Origin: Bradyrhizobium elkanii USDA 76
Lineage (GTDB): Bacteria; Pseudomonadota; Alphaproteobacteria; Rhizobiales; Xanthobacteraceae
NCBI RefSeq assembly: GCF_023278185.1
Contig: NZ_CP066356.1
Coordinates: 6,750,001-6,814,000, forward strand
Length of the DNA stretch: 64,000 nucleotides
Direction of reading: 5' to 3'
The notes below the pieces were generated by a model. That model made no database searches. It was given only the letters and a program-made list of their open reading frames with translations, and was not told where the DNA came from. Every line of letters starts with the position of its first letter. Position 1 is the stretch's first letter. Below are positions 18,647-27,417 of this stretch, in pieces. Made by a program: the position numbers and the translations under genes.

Positions 18647-19498
18647 CTACCGCCCCCAGCGATCCTGCCAGATCTTCTCGCCGATCAGGCAATTGACCCG
18701 CGGCTCCTTATCGGCGGTCCGCATGATCGGGCGCTCCGGGGTGCGGCCGGCGACTTCGAGCAGCAGCTTGGTGCGGATCGCCTCCTTGAACTTCTCACGA
18801 TCCTTGATCGTCACCACGAAGGAGCCCGGTCCGCCGATCACGCAGTCTTCGTAGTACCAGTCGAGATTTTCGATATCCATCGTCGAGTAGGACGGCTCCT
18901 TCACCATGATCGGCAGGCCGTTGATGACGATGCCCTTGTCCAGCGCCGCATCGCGCGCGGGCGTGATCGGCGTGCCGTTGTTGTTGGGCCCGTCGCCGGA
19001 AATATCGATCACGCGGCGCAGGCCGCGATGCGGATTCTCGTCGAACATCGGGATCGCGAAATAGATCGCGCCGGAGATCGAGGTGCGCGAGGCGCGGCGC
19101 ACCGGCGTCTTCATGATCTCGGCGGCGACCGCATCGGCGGATTCAGGGCCGTCGATCACCCGCCAGGGGATGATGATCTTCTGATCGTTGGAGGCGGCCC
19201 ATTCGAAATAGGTGATCGAGATCTTGCCGTTCGGACCTGCCTTCAGCGCCTGCAGGAAATCCTTGGAAACGATGGCCTGCGCATAGCCCTCGCGCTGGAT
19301 CGCGAGCTCGTCCATGTCCATCGAATAGGAGACGTCGACCGCGATGATCAACTCGATGTCGACGCTCGGCGTGGATTCCTTTTCCGCCAGGCGATGGCCG
19401 GGCTGGGTTCCCGGGCCGGGCGCGGCAACACCGGCCACATCGCCGCTGGCCAACATGCCCGCGACAAGCACCGCTCCGATCGAGACATACCAGCGCAT
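18647..19498 (-). CDS. DUF1194 protein with von Willebrand factor A fold, secreted
   Basis: A 283-residue exported protein. Residues 1-24 form a signal peptide. The vWA fold starts at VDIELIIAVDVSYSM, with a MIDAS metal site at Asp55, Ser57 and Ser59. IDISGDGPNNNGTP is the later metal-site region. DUF1194 proteins are found mostly in alphaproteobacteria and have no known ligand. The start at 19498 has a GGGAGGG ribosome site. It is divergent from clpS across a 233-bp spacer and converges with the nucleotidyltransferase gene. Confidence 0.85.
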   Translation of the reverse strand: MRWYVSIGAVLVAGMLASGDVAGVAAPGPGTQPGHRLAEKESTPSVDIELIIAVDVSYSMDMDELAIQREGYAQAIVSKDFLQALKAGPNGKISITYFEWAASNDQKIIIPWRVIDGPESADAVAAEIMKTPVRRASRTSISGAIYFAIPMFDENPHRGLRRVIDISGDGPNNNGTPITPARDAALDKGIVINGLPIMVKEPSYSTMDIENLDWYYEDCVIGGPGSFVVTIKDREKFKEAIRTKLLLEVAGRTPERPIMRTADKEPRVNCLIGEKIWQDRWGR

Positions 19499-19731
19499 TG
19501 CGGCCCTCCCGTCGTATGAGTGTCATGGTGACACGCAATTCAGGCGGCGAAAAGCGCAGATATCAGCTGTCCTTCACATTCAGGTTAGACGTCCACACTC
19601 AAGTCAGACTTCGCTTGTCTCGAATGCGGCGACACGCGCCGTGCCGTTGCCGCAACGACGCCGTGCAAATGGAACGGTTCCAAGGCGCGCCGGAAGACGG
19701 TATTCTTACGGGGCAATCGCGAGGGAGTGCG

Positions 19732-20037
19732 ATGCCAGATACCATCGTCAAGCCGAAAACCAGGACGAAGACCAAGGTCGAGCGGCCACGCCTGCACAAG
19801 GTGATCCTGGTCAACGACGACTACACGCCGCGCGAATTCGTCGTCACCGTGCTGAAGGGTGAATTCCGCATGACCGACGACCAGGCCTACAAGGTGATGC
19901 TGACCGCGCACCAGCGCGGCGTCTGCGTCGTCGCTGTGTTCACCAGGGACGTCGCCGAGACCAAGGCGACGCGCGCCACCGACGCCGGCCGCGCCAAGGG
20001 CTATCCGCTGCTGTTCACCACCGAACCCGAGGAATAG
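19732..20037 (+). CDS. clpS: ATP-dependent Clp protease adaptor
   Basis: A 101-residue adaptor that delivers N-degron substrates to ClpAP. Residues 1-20 form a charged flexible tail. The core begins at HKVILVNDDYTPREFVVTVL, whose NDD segment forms the N-degron pocket. MLTAHQRGVCVVAVFTRDVAE (helix and strand, including the pocket His) follows. The longer open frame upstream does not belong; MPDTIVKPKTRTKTK at 19732 is the natural start. clpA, its usual neighbour, is not in this window. Confidence 0.95.
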   Translation: MPDTIVKPKTRTKTKVERPRLHKVILVNDDYTPREFVVTVLKGEFRMTDDQAYKVMLTAHQRGVCVVAVFTRDVAETKATRATDAGRAKGYPLLFTTEPEE

Positions 20038-20127
20038 CGCGCCAGCGCCAGATTGCCGCAGGCCATGCCGCGAATTTTAGCGATCGCGGCGACCCCCGCT
20101 TTAAGGTTCGCGTGGCACGAACGCGGC

Positions 20128-20892
20128 ATGACCGTCGCACTGCGCCAACAGCTTTCACTCCGGAAGACCCGCCCGGAAACCTCCTTCGGACCGTTTCGCC
20201 CTCTGCCCGCTTTGCCTTGGCTCGTCATGGCAACGGCGATACGGATCGTCGGCTTCGGCAAGCCTGGCCTGATCGTGCCTGCCCTGGTGCTGGCCGACGT
20301 CTGCGTGCTGCTCGCCTTCTTCGCCACGGCGCGGGACTCGATCCAGGCTGCCGGAGGCCAATCATCGCTCGGCGAATTGACGCTGGGCGAGCAAATCAAG
20401 CTGTCACTGTCGATCCTGTGGCGGATCGTGCTCGTGATAATCATCGCGACGCTCGCCACTGCCGCGATCGGTTTCTCGTCGTTTGCACCGCACCTGCTGT
20501 GGGGTCTCGATGGCATGGCGTTCGATCAGGGCGCCGATCTCGGGCGATTTTGGAGTGCCGCGATCGCGGCACTGGTGCTGCTGATCATCGTCAACGCGGA
20601 AAGCAATGGCGGCCGGGTCGCGCTGTTTGCCGCGGTCAAGGACCTTGGGCGGCACGCGCTCTGGCTTGGCGCCGCTGTACTCCTGCTAGGTGTGATCAAC
20701 GTTGCGCTCGGCTACGGGCAGGGCCTGGTTCGCACCGCGATCTGGCACTTCTGGCAAATCTCGATGGTGGGCCAGCCGCTCAAGAACCTGATCTACGTCG
20801 TCTTCATCTTCAGCTTCGCCATGCTGCGGCTGTGGATCACGCTGTCGATCCTGACCTTCGGCCTGAAGCAGTCTTACGCCCGCGGCGGCTAG
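20128..20892 (+). CDS. Integral membrane protein of unknown function
   Basis: A protein of 254 residues if started at ATG 20128; in-frame starts at 20053 (TTG) and 20065 (ATG) would add up to 25 residues and none has a convincing ribosome site. Hydrophobic segments lie around residues 29-42, 46-66, 92-115, 140-160, 175-200 and 218-245, suggesting five or six membrane spans. No catalytic or transport motif is recognised. It is convergent with the nucleotide cyclase gene; the two ends overlap by 4 bp. Confidence 0.7.
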   Translation: MTVALRQQLSLRKTRPETSFGPFRPLPALPWLVMATAIRIVGFGKPGLIVPALVLADVCVLLAFFATARDSIQAAGGQSSLGELTLGEQIKLSLSILWRIVLVIIIATLATAAIGFSSFAPHLLWGLDGMAFDQGADLGRFWSAAIAALVLLIIVNAESNGGRVALFAAVKDLGRHALWLGAAVLLLGVINVALGYGQGLVRTAIWHFWQISMVGQPLKNLIYVVFIFSFAMLRLWITLSILTFGLKQSYARGG

Positions 20893-22082
20893 CTCGCAGC
20901 AGCGACCGGCGCCTCGTCGTACAGGCCGTAGACCCGCTCGGCCTTGGCAAATCCCGCGATCGGAAACTCGCCGAGATCGCTCCAGCCGCCGTCACTGATG
21001 CCGGCGAAGCGCTCCGAGGCCACCACGGTGCGGCCGAGACGGCCGGCGATCTTCTCCAGCCGCGCGGCGAGATTGACCGCCGGACCGATGCAGGTGAAGT
21101 CGAGCCGGTTGCCGCCGCCGATATTGCCGTAGAGCACGCGCCCGAGATGCAGCGCGAGGCCGAAACGGAAGCGTTCGACCGCATCGCCATTGGCGAATTG
21201 CAGCGCCTCGACGCCGGCGCGGGACGCGCGCGCGGCTTCCAGTACGCGTGAGCAGACCTGCACCTCGTCCCCGAGATATTCGTCGATCGGGAACACCGCG
21301 AGCAGGCCGTCGCCCATGAATTTGAGCACCTCGCCGCCATGGTCGCGGATCGCGCTGACCTGGCAATCGAAATAGAGGTTGAGGATCTCCACCACCGTCT
21401 CGGCCGGCAGGCGGTCCGACAGCGCGGTGAAGCCGCGCAGGTCCGACAGCCAGATCGCGGCATCCATCGTATCGGCATGGCCGCGCCGGATCTGCCCGCC
21501 CATGATGCGCTCGCCGGCCCGGTTGCCGACATAGGTGTCGAGCAAGAGCGAGGCGGTACGGCGCAGGGTGATGATCTCGATATAGCGCGCCAATGGCACG
21601 GCGATCGACCGGATCGCATCGAGCTGCTCGTCGGTGAAGCCGCCCGGCTGCCTGGTGGTCCAGCTCGAGGCATTGACGAAGCCGTCGGTATAGACCAGCG
21701 GCACGGCAATGTAGTCGGTGACGCCTTCGGCCTGCAGGTCCACGACGATCGGAAACCGGGCGCTTGCGGGATCGTCGAGCCGCGCGCGGACTTCAACGCC
21801 CTGCCTGAAGACGGTCGACAGCGGGCTGACGGCAAATTCCGGGGAGTCCAGGATGTTGTGATCGACGGTGCCGGTTTCGACCTCTGCGCCGGGCTTCCAG
21901 AAGAAATGGCGGCCATAGATCTCCGGATGCAGCGTGCGCACGAAGACGCCGATGCGCCACAGCGGCAATCCGGCCCGCACCAGCCGTTCGCAGCATTCCG
22001 CCATCATCTGCGGCGGGGTCGGCGCCGACCGCGCGCCGCCGATCATCCACTCGATGATGTCCCGAAGCTCCGACGCGTTCAT
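20889..22082 (-). CDS. Class III adenylate/guanylate cyclase with N-terminal GAF-like sensor region
   Basis: A 397-residue signalling enzyme predicted to make cAMP (or cGMP). The catalytic domain covers about 205-370. Metal-binding Asp214 is in LSDLRGFT and Asp258 in KFMGDGLLAVF. NRLDFTCIGPAVNLAARLE carries the transition-state-stabilising Asn/Arg. The first 170 residues have no membrane span and look like a GAF-type sensor (WRIGVFVRTLHPEIYGRHF ... YIAVPLVYTDG). The start is ATG at 22082; the open frame extends further but overlaps aroC sequence. It lies 44 bp from the aroC stop on the same strand, so co-transcription is possible. Confidence 0.88.
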   Translation of the reverse strand: MNASELRDIIEWMIGGARSAPTPPQMMAECCERLVRAGLPLWRIGVFVRTLHPEIYGRHFFWKPGAEVETGTVDHNILDSPEFAVSPLSTVFRQGVEVRARLDDPASARFPIVVDLQAEGVTDYIAVPLVYTDGFVNASSWTTRQPGGFTDEQLDAIRSIAVPLARYIEIITLRRTASLLLDTYVGNRAGERIMGGQIRRGHADTMDAAIWLSDLRGFTALSDRLPAETVVEILNLYFDCQVSAIRDHGGEVLKFMGDGLLAVFPIDEYLGDEVQVCSRVLEAARASRAGVEALQFANGDAVERFRFGLALHLGRVLYGNIGGGNRLDFTCIGPAVNLAARLEKIAGRLGRTVVASERFAGISDGGWSDLGEFPIAGFAKAERVYGLYDEAPVAAAS

Positions 22083-22126
22083 GGCATTCCCCCAGGGCGG
22101 TCTGGCGACCGCCACTATATAAGGGA

Positions 22127-23215
22127 TCAGCGCCCGGTCTGCCCGCGGTCGCGCAGAAAATGATCGGCCAGCACGCAGGCCATCATGGCCTCGCCGACCG
22201 GCACCGCCCGGATGCCGACGCAGGGGTCGTGGCGGCCCTTGGTCAGGATGTCGGTATCGGCACCCTTGCGGTCCACGGTCCGGCGCGTGGTCAGGATCGA
22301 GGACGTCGGCTTGACCGCAAAGCGCACCACCACCGGCTGGCCGGTCGAGATGCCGCCGAGCACACCGCCGGCATGGTTGGACAGAAAACGCGTTCCGTTG
22401 TTGCCGGTCCGCATCTCGTCGGCGTTCTCCTCGCCCGACAATTCGGCGGCGCCGAACCCGGCGCCGATCTCGACGCCCTTGACCGCGTTGATGCTCATCA
22501 TCGCCGCCGCCAGATCGCTGTCGAGCTTGGCGTAGATCGGCGCGCCGAGCCCGGCCGGCACACCTTCGGCTGTGACCTCGATGACGGCGCCGATCGAGGA
22601 GCCGCTTTTCCTGATGCCGTCGAGATAACTTTCGAAGAACGCCGCCTTGTCCTTGTCGGGACAGAAGAACGGGTTGTTGGCGATCTCGTCCCAGTCCCAC
22701 TTCTCGCGGTCGATCTTGTGCGGCCCCATCTGCACCAGCGCGCCGCGCACCTTCACCTCGGGCAGGACCTTGCGCGCGATCGCACCGGCCGCCACGCGGG
22801 TCGCGGTCTCGCGCGCGGAGGAGCGTCCGCCGCCGCGATAGTCGCGCAGGCCGTATTTCGCTTCATAGGTGAAGTCGGCGTGGCCGGGGCGGAACTTGTC
22901 CTTGATCTCGGAATAATCCTTCGAACGCTGATCGGTGTTCTCGATCAAAAGCGCGATCGGCGTGCCGGTCGTCACCTGCCCCCCGCTCTCCGGATGCGCC
23001 ATGACGCCGGACAGGATCTTCACCGCATCCGGCTCCTGGCGCTGGGTGGTGAAGCGGGACTGACCGGGACGGCGGCGGTCGAGGTCGTGCTGGATCTCCT
23101 CCACGGTCAGGGGGATCAGCGGCGGGCAGCCGTCGACGACGCAGCCGATCGCGACCCCATGGCTCTCGCCGAAGGTCGTGACGCGGAACATATGGCCGAA
23201 AGTATTGAAGGACAT
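22127..23215 (-). CDS. aroC: Chorismate synthase
   Basis: Last step of the shikimate pathway: converts 5-enolpyruvylshikimate 3-phosphate to chorismate using reduced FMN. 362 residues, the normal length. All three family signatures are visible: [17 protein letters not shown] near the start, the [20 protein letters not shown] arginine-rich loop in the middle, and the [14 protein letters not shown] [12 protein letters not shown] with [15 protein letters not shown] near the end. Start [20 protein letters not shown] is standard. It is followed by the nucleotide cyclase on the same strand. Confidence 0.97.
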   Translation of the reverse strand: MSFNTFGHMFRVTTFGESHGVAIGCVVDGCPPLIPLTVEEIQHDLDRRRPGQSRFTTQRQEPDAVKILSGVMAHPESGGQVTTGTPIALLIENTDQRSKDYSEIKDKFRPGHADFTYEAKYGLRDYRGGGRSSARETATRVAAGAIARKVLPEVKVRGALVQMGPHKIDREKWDWDEIANNPFFCPDKDKAAFFESYLDGIRKSGSSIGAVIEVTAEGVPAGLGAPIYAKLDSDLAAAMMSINAVKGVEIGAGFGAAELSGEENADEMRTGNNGTRFLSNHAGGVLGGISTGQPVVVRFAVKPTSSILTTRRTVDRKGADTDILTKGRHDPCVGIRAVPVGEAMMACVLADHFLRDRGQTGR

Positions 23216-23290
23216 GGCGTGTCGTAACGCGCAGGGTCGGCAGCGTCAAACGAGTTTCATGGCTCCAAAGACGCGGGTGGCCGGGCTCCC

Positions 23291-23890
23291 TTAACTATAC
23301 TTCTGCAACCCCGCCGCGCCGAACACATAGACCGCCCCCTGCTCGATATAGAGCTCGGCGGCCGAGGCCGGCGTCTCGAAGCCGAGCGCCACCATCAGCG
23401 CCCGCGCCGTGCCACCATGGGCAACCGCGACCATGTCCGCCGTCACCGAGCGATACCAGTCGGTCATCCGCACCTGGACGTCGACATAGCTCTCGCCACC
23501 GGCCGGCGCCACCGTCCACTTCTCGGCCAAGCGGCGGGCATACAGCACGGGGTCCGCAGCCTGAGCCTGCGCCAAGGTCGAGCCCTCCCACGTCCCGTAG
23601 CCAATCTCGCGCAGCCGCGCGTCGAGGGCGTAGTTGCCGGACGGCAGGCCGAGCTCGGCGCGCACCAGCTCCATGGTGGCGCGCGCCCGGATCAGGGGGC
23701 TCGCGACGAACGGCAGCGTCGTCTTGTCACGGCCGTCGCGCGTCAGGAGATCGGCGAGGATGCGCCCGGCATGCGCGGCCTGGGCGCGGCCGCGCTCATT
23801 GAGGGCGATGTCCTGCACGCCCTGGAGTCGCCCTTCGGCGTTCCACGCGGTCTCGCCGTGGCGGATGTAATAGATCGTCGGCACCGGCAT
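23291..23890 (-). CDS. Histidine phosphatase family protein
   Basis: A 199-residue phosphoglycerate-mutase-like phosphatase. The RHG motif with the phosphorylated His is in YYIRHGETAWNAEGR (residues 7-21). SPLIRARATMELV holds the second Arg, EIGYGTWEG the Glu region, and VAHGGTARALM the second catalytic His. It is a cytoplasmic phosphatase of uncertain substrate (broad phosphatase, alpha-ribazole phosphatase or GpmB-like). It lies 75 bp upstream of aroC on the same strand. Confidence 0.88.
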   Translation of the reverse strand: MPVPTIYYIRHGETAWNAEGRLQGVQDIALNERGRAQAAHAGRILADLLTRDGRDKTTLPFVASPLIRARATMELVRAELGLPSGNYALDARLREIGYGTWEGSTLAQAQAADPVLYARRLAEKWTVAPAGGESYVDVQVRMTDWYRSVTADMVAVAHGGTARALMVALGFETPASAAELYIEQGAVYVFGAAGLQKYS

Positions 23891-24117
23891 TCCCGTAACG
23901 GCTGGTCCCTGCTGAGCGAGATGTCGGCCGTCTCAAGGCTTCCACGCTTCGAATTTTTTCGGCCCGGAGGTACACCAGCACTTCGGCTGGCGACAAGCCC
24001 AAATCGGCCGCAGCTTGGGCGGTATGCGCGCAGATCGGCGCAGGCGGAATAGCCACGCCGCCAGGGTGTTATGTTGGACAAGGCGGCTATCGCCGAGACC
24101 ATCGAAGACTGGGATGC

Positions 24118-24606
24118 ATGACCGCGTTTCGTCAAAGTGTCGAAGCCATGATACCGGCGCTGCGTCGCTATGCGCGCGCGCTGGCGCGTGACACGGATAT
24201 CGCCGACGATCTGGTGCAGGACACGCTGGTGCGGGCGCTGCGCTCGGAGCGGCTGTTTCTCGGCGGCGACGTCAGGAGCTGGCTCTACACGATCCTGACC
24301 AATCTGAACAAGAACCGCCGGCGTTCGCTGGCGCGGCGGCCGGCTTTCGTGCCGCTGCTCGACAACAATGCCGACGCCAGCGGGACCGAGGCCGAAGGAC
24401 GCGACATCGAGCGCGCGCTGTCGACGCTGGTCGAGGAGCAACGCTCGGTGCTGCTGCTCGTCATGCTGGAGGGCATGAGCTACCGCGAGGTCGCCGACAT
24501 CCAGGGCGTGCCGATCGGCACGGTGATGTCCCGCCTCGCCCGCGCCCGCGCCCATGTCCGGGCCTCGATCGAGGGCCAGCGTCCGGCGCTCCGGCGGGTG
24601 AAATGA
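24118..24606 (+). CDS. ECF-subfamily RNA polymerase sigma factor
   Basis: A 162-residue sigma-70-like factor with only region 2 (about 8-75: ADDLVQDTLVRALRSERLF and SWLYTILTNLNKNRRR) and region 4 (about 100-150: LSTLVEEQRSVLLLVMLEGM and YREVADIQGVPIGTVMSRLA). This is the minimal ECF plan. The following gene encodes a membrane anti-sigma factor, so the pair is a one-operon stress switch. No ECF-type autoregulated promoter could be recognised confidently in the 60 bp upstream. Stimulus unknown. Confidence 0.92.
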   Translation: MTAFRQSVEAMIPALRRYARALARDTDIADDLVQDTLVRALRSERLFLGGDVRSWLYTILTNLNKNRRRSLARRPAFVPLLDNNADASGTEAEGRDIERALSTLVEEQRSVLLLVMLEGMSYREVADIQGVPIGTVMSRLARARAHVRASIEGQRPALRRVK

Positions 24607-24673
24607 TAATGTGCGCGATGGCCGGCGTGATGCATCAACCATTTTCGAACAAGATTTGGCAGAGACGACTGAT

Positions 24674-25438
24674 ATGACCGACCCGAACATTCCCGTCACC
24701 GAAGACGAGCTGCACGCCTACGTCGACAACGAGCTGCCGGCCGAACGCCGCGGCGATGTCGAGGCGTGGCTCGCCACGCATCCTGACGACGCGGCACGGG
24801 TGCAGTCATGGCGTGCGATGGCCGAGACGCTGCATGCACGCTACGACACCGTGCTGGACGAGGCGGTGCCGAAACGGCTCGAGCTCGAGCGGCTGGTGCG
24901 TCAGCCGCGCCGCTGGGTCTATGGCGCGGTGGCGGCGACGCTCGTGGCCTTCGTCGCCGGCGGCGGCGCCGGCTGGATCGCGCGCGGCGTCTCGGCGACG
25001 CCGTCGACCTTCCAGAGCTTCACGGTCGATGCACTCGATGCGCATCGGCTCTACGTGGTCGAGGTCCGCCATCCGGTCGAGGTGCCCGGCAGCGAGCGCG
25101 ACCACCTGCAGCAATGGCTGACCAAGCGCTGCGGCTGGGACGTCCGCGCACCGGAGCTCACCGGGCTGAAGCTGGTCGGCGGCCGCCTGCTGCCCGGACC
25201 GAGCGGCCCGGCATCGTTCCTGATGTATGAGAGCACGTCGGGTGAGCGCTTCACGGTCTACACCGCCAAGGTGAAGACCGAGGCGACCCAGATGCGTTAC
25301 GCCGTGCAGGGCAGCGACGGCGCGCTGTTCTGGGCCGATCGTGGCGTGGCCTATGTCGTCAGCGGCGGCACCGATCGCACGCGGCTGACCCAGGTCGCGC
25401 AGGCCGTCTACGATCAGATGGAGAAGAGCGGCGGCTGA
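24674..25438 (+). CDS. Membrane anti-sigma factor, partner of the upstream ECF sigma
   Basis: A 254-residue protein. The first 75 residues (TEDELHAYVDNELPAERR, then a helix pair) match the cytoplasmic sigma-binding domain of anti-sigma factors. One membrane span lies near 80-102 (VYGAVAATLVAFVAGGG). About 150 periplasmic residues follow. The zinc motif H-x3-C-x2-C of ZAS anti-sigma factors is absent from the N domain, so redox sensing through it is unlikely. Start ATG at 24674 begins MTDPNIPVTEDE; it lies 67 bp after the sigma factor stop. Confidence 0.87.
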   Translation: MTDPNIPVTEDELHAYVDNELPAERRGDVEAWLATHPDDAARVQSWRAMAETLHARYDTVLDEAVPKRLELERLVRQPRRWVYGAVAATLVAFVAGGGAGWIARGVSATPSTFQSFTVDALDAHRLYVVEVRHPVEVPGSERDHLQQWLTKRCGWDVRAPELTGLKLVGGRLLPGPSGPASFLMYESTSGERFTVYTAKVKTEATQMRYAVQGSDGALFWADRGVAYVVSGGTDRTRLTQVAQAVYDQMEKSGG

Positions 25439-25823
25439 CATTCCGTAATTTTACGGGAGATTACCTCGGCGAAATTGTGCCGTTTCGAGTAAGTGAATCC
25501 AGCCTCACTCAGTGTCCCAATTCCGACATTGAAAATTTCGATTCGCGTCATGGACGCGTCTCATTGTCGTACCGGATGCTCACGCGAAGATGATCTGCGC
25601 TCGATCCGCCGATCGGCGCACGCGGCCTCGATTGGGGTTTTGTGTACCGCGCTGGTCCCCCTCTCGAGGCCGCACTCCTTTTCCGTCATCCGATCTGCAC
25701 GCCGCAGACCTCGGACGGCCCGTTATCCTTTGTGACGCGCTCGCAATGCCCGCGTCTACCCCGATAGACTCCGGGGTAGTTGCAGTTTCGCGTCTTCGCG
25801 TCTTTGGGGCGCGCTCTCGGCGG
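25439..25823. other. 385-bp spacer between convergent genes
   Basis: No gene is supported. The spacer lies between the anti-sigma stop and the DnaJ-like gene stop. An inverted repeat at 25757-25778 (TACCCCG, 8-bp loop, CGGGGTA) could be a weak transcript end. The short open frames here show no family features. Confidence 0.5.
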
Positions 25824-26783
25824 TCAGCCGAGATCGCTGCGCGGATTGTAGGGATTTCGCTCCCGCCACGTCTGCATCAATGCCTCAAGCTCGGCATCGT
25901 TCCCATCGGGAAGGATGATGCGGGTCGTGACATAGAGGTCGCCGGTCGCGCCCGTCTTCGACAGCCCCTTGCCCTTGAGGCGGAAAGTACGGCCGCTGGA
26001 AGTGTTCTTCGGGATCGACAGTTCGACCGCGCTGCCGAGCGTCGGCACGCGGACCTTGCCGCCCAGCACCGCCTCGTAGAGGGTGATGGGCAGGTCGATC
26101 CGAAGATCGTTGCCGTCGACCTTGAAGAACGGGTGCGGCGCGATCGAGATCGTGATCAGGAGATCGCCGGGCGGATGGCCTTGCGCGGTCTCCCCCTGCC
26201 CCTTCAGCCGGATCTGCTGGCCCGCAGCGACCCCGGGCGGAATCTTGACGTTGAGCTCGCGGCCGGTCGGCAGGCGGACGCGCTTGTCGCCGCCCCTGAC
26301 CGATTCCTCCAGCGACACCGTCATGGCGACCGAAAGATCGAGGTCGACGCCGACCCCGCCGCCGTCAAACTCGAACGGACTGGCCCGGCCGGCACGGCCG
26401 CTGCCGCCGCGAGCGGCATTGCCGAACATGCTGTTGAGGATGTCCTCGAAGCTGCCGCCGCCCATGCCGCCGCCGGGCCCAGAGCGGAAACTGTACTCGA
26501 AGCCGCCCGGACCGGCACGGCCGCCGGCACCGCCTCCACCAGGGAAGCCCTGGAAGCGCGGCTTGCCTTCGGCATCGATCTCGCCGCGGTCGAACTGCTT
26601 GCGCTTGTCCTCGTCGCCGACGATCTCGTTGGCCGTGTTGATCTCCGCAAAGCGGGCCGCCGCCTTCGGGTCGTTCTTGTTGTTATCGGGGTGATGCTTC
26701 TTGGCGAGCTTGCGATAGGCGCTCTTGATCGTCGCAGCGCTGGCGCTCCGCTGCACCCCCAAGACCTCATAGGGGTCGCGCAT
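25824..26783 (-). CDS. DnaJ-type co-chaperone without zinc finger (CbpA/DnaJ2-like)
   Basis: A 319-residue J-protein that would stimulate DnaK. J domain at residues 1-70 with HPD at 31-33 (KKHHPDNNK). A long Gly/Arg/Ala-rich linker runs to about 135 (GGGMGGGSFEDILNSMFGNA included). The two C-terminal substrate-binding beta domains run from about 145 to 310 (VKIPPGVAAGQQIRLKGQG and RTFRLKGKGL). The CXXCXGXG zinc repeats of true DnaJ are missing, so it is of the CbpA class. It stands alone; dnaK is not here. Confidence 0.92.
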   Translation of the reverse strand: MRDPYEVLGVQRSASAATIKSAYRKLAKKHHPDNNKNDPKAAARFAEINTANEIVGDEDKRKQFDRGEIDAEGKPRFQGFPGGGGAGGRAGPGGFEYSFRSGPGGGMGGGSFEDILNSMFGNAARGGSGRAGRASPFEFDGGGVGVDLDLSVAMTVSLEESVRGGDKRVRLPTGRELNVKIPPGVAAGQQIRLKGQGETAQGHPPGDLLITISIAPHPFFKVDGNDLRIDLPITLYEAVLGGKVRVPTLGSAVELSIPKNTSSGRTFRLKGKGLSKTGATGDLYVTTRIILPDGNDAELEALMQTWRERNPYNPRSDLG

Positions 26784-26882
26784 CCGTCACGTCTCCTTCA
26801 CGGGAAAAATCAGTCCTGGCCGGGAACCCGTCCGGGCCCACTTTGCCTTCATGTGGGGGCTCAGTGGCATTTTTGCAACTAG

Positions 26883-26897
26883 TCCGGCTTCGCCGGA
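26883..26897 (-). terminator. Short hairpin just after the lipoprotein stop
   Basis: Arms TCCGGC and GCCGGA with a 3-base loop, 4 bp downstream of the stop at 26902. On the reverse strand it is followed by CTAGTTGCAAAAATG, without a clear T-run, so termination is only suggested. Confidence 0.35.
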
Positions 26898-26901
26898 ATT
26901 C

Positions 26902-27402
26902 TCAGGATTTTCTCCAAGGCTTCAGGCTATGGATTTCCCACCGCCCTTGTCCAGCCTTGCAGGCGGCGCCCTGCAGCCAGCTCTCGGTGGCTCCATTGAC
27001 GTAGCTGGCAAGGAAATCCCGGCACGTCTTGCCGTCCTCGCCCGAATAGGCCTGGGCCAGCGGCGTCACCGAGCCGCGCGCGCCGGTTTCAGGATTTTCC
27101 CAGGGCTGGCTGGAATCCTTGTCGCCCTTGGTCAGCACGTCGGAGGCCGCATTGCGGGCGAAGGCGAGATCGCTGTCGGTCGGCATCACCGCATTGACCT
27201 GGGTCGGGCTGATCGAGCCCGTCACATCCTTGTCGTCCAGCTTGGCGAAGGCGTCGCTGCGCGACAGGCTGCAGCCGCTTGCGCCGACGCCGATCAGGAT
27301 CAATGTCACCACCGCGCCTGCGGGGTGGATCGCCGATAGGCCAACGCGCCCCCATGCCCTATATAGGGCTAGTAACGCGCTTTCAGACGCGGGCGGATGC
27401 AA
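26902..27402 (-). CDS. RT0821/Lpp0805-type surface lipoprotein (5' end uncertain)
   Basis: Small envelope protein, unknown role. A hydrophobic segment ending in [12 protein letters not shown] provides a lipobox, so lipidation at that Cys is likely. The C-terminal part ([44 protein letters not shown]) matches the RT0821/Lpp0805 surface-antigen family. The frame is open up to 27444, overlapping pdxH. I use TTG at 27402, which has AGGAG upstream. An ATG at 27355 sits in the adjacent frame: with one G fewer in the following G run it would read [13 protein letters not shown] into this protein. See the finding. Confidence 0.72.
   Translation of the reverse strand: MHPPASESALLALYRAWGRVGLSAIHPAGAVVTLILIGVGASGCSLSRSDAFAKLDDKDVTGSISPTQVNAVMPTDSDLAFARNAASDVLTKGDKDSSQPWENPETGARGSVTPLAQAYSGEDGKTCRDFLASYVNGATESWLQGAACKAGQGRWEIHSLKPWRKS
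27356..27369. promoter_or_regulatory. Perfect 14-bp palindrome near the pdxH/lipoprotein starts
   Basis: GCCCTATATAGGGC is a perfect palindrome 48 bp upstream of the pdxH start codon and directly next to the out-of-frame ATG of the lipoprotein. It contains a TATATA core that could serve as a -10 region or operator for either direction. Function is inferred. Confidence 0.4.
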
Positions 27403-27417
27403 ATCGGGACTCCTGAC

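Noticed and set aside
23796..24056. 86-codon left-strand frame overlapping the histidine phosphatase start
   Set aside because: The second half overlaps the phosphatase in another frame and the first half shows only a vague helix (LGLSPAEVLVYLRAE); not enough to call a gene.
25493..25735. 80-codon frame in the spacer after the anti-sigma gene
   Set aside because: Low-complexity Arg/Ser-rich translation, no ribosome site, no family resemblance.
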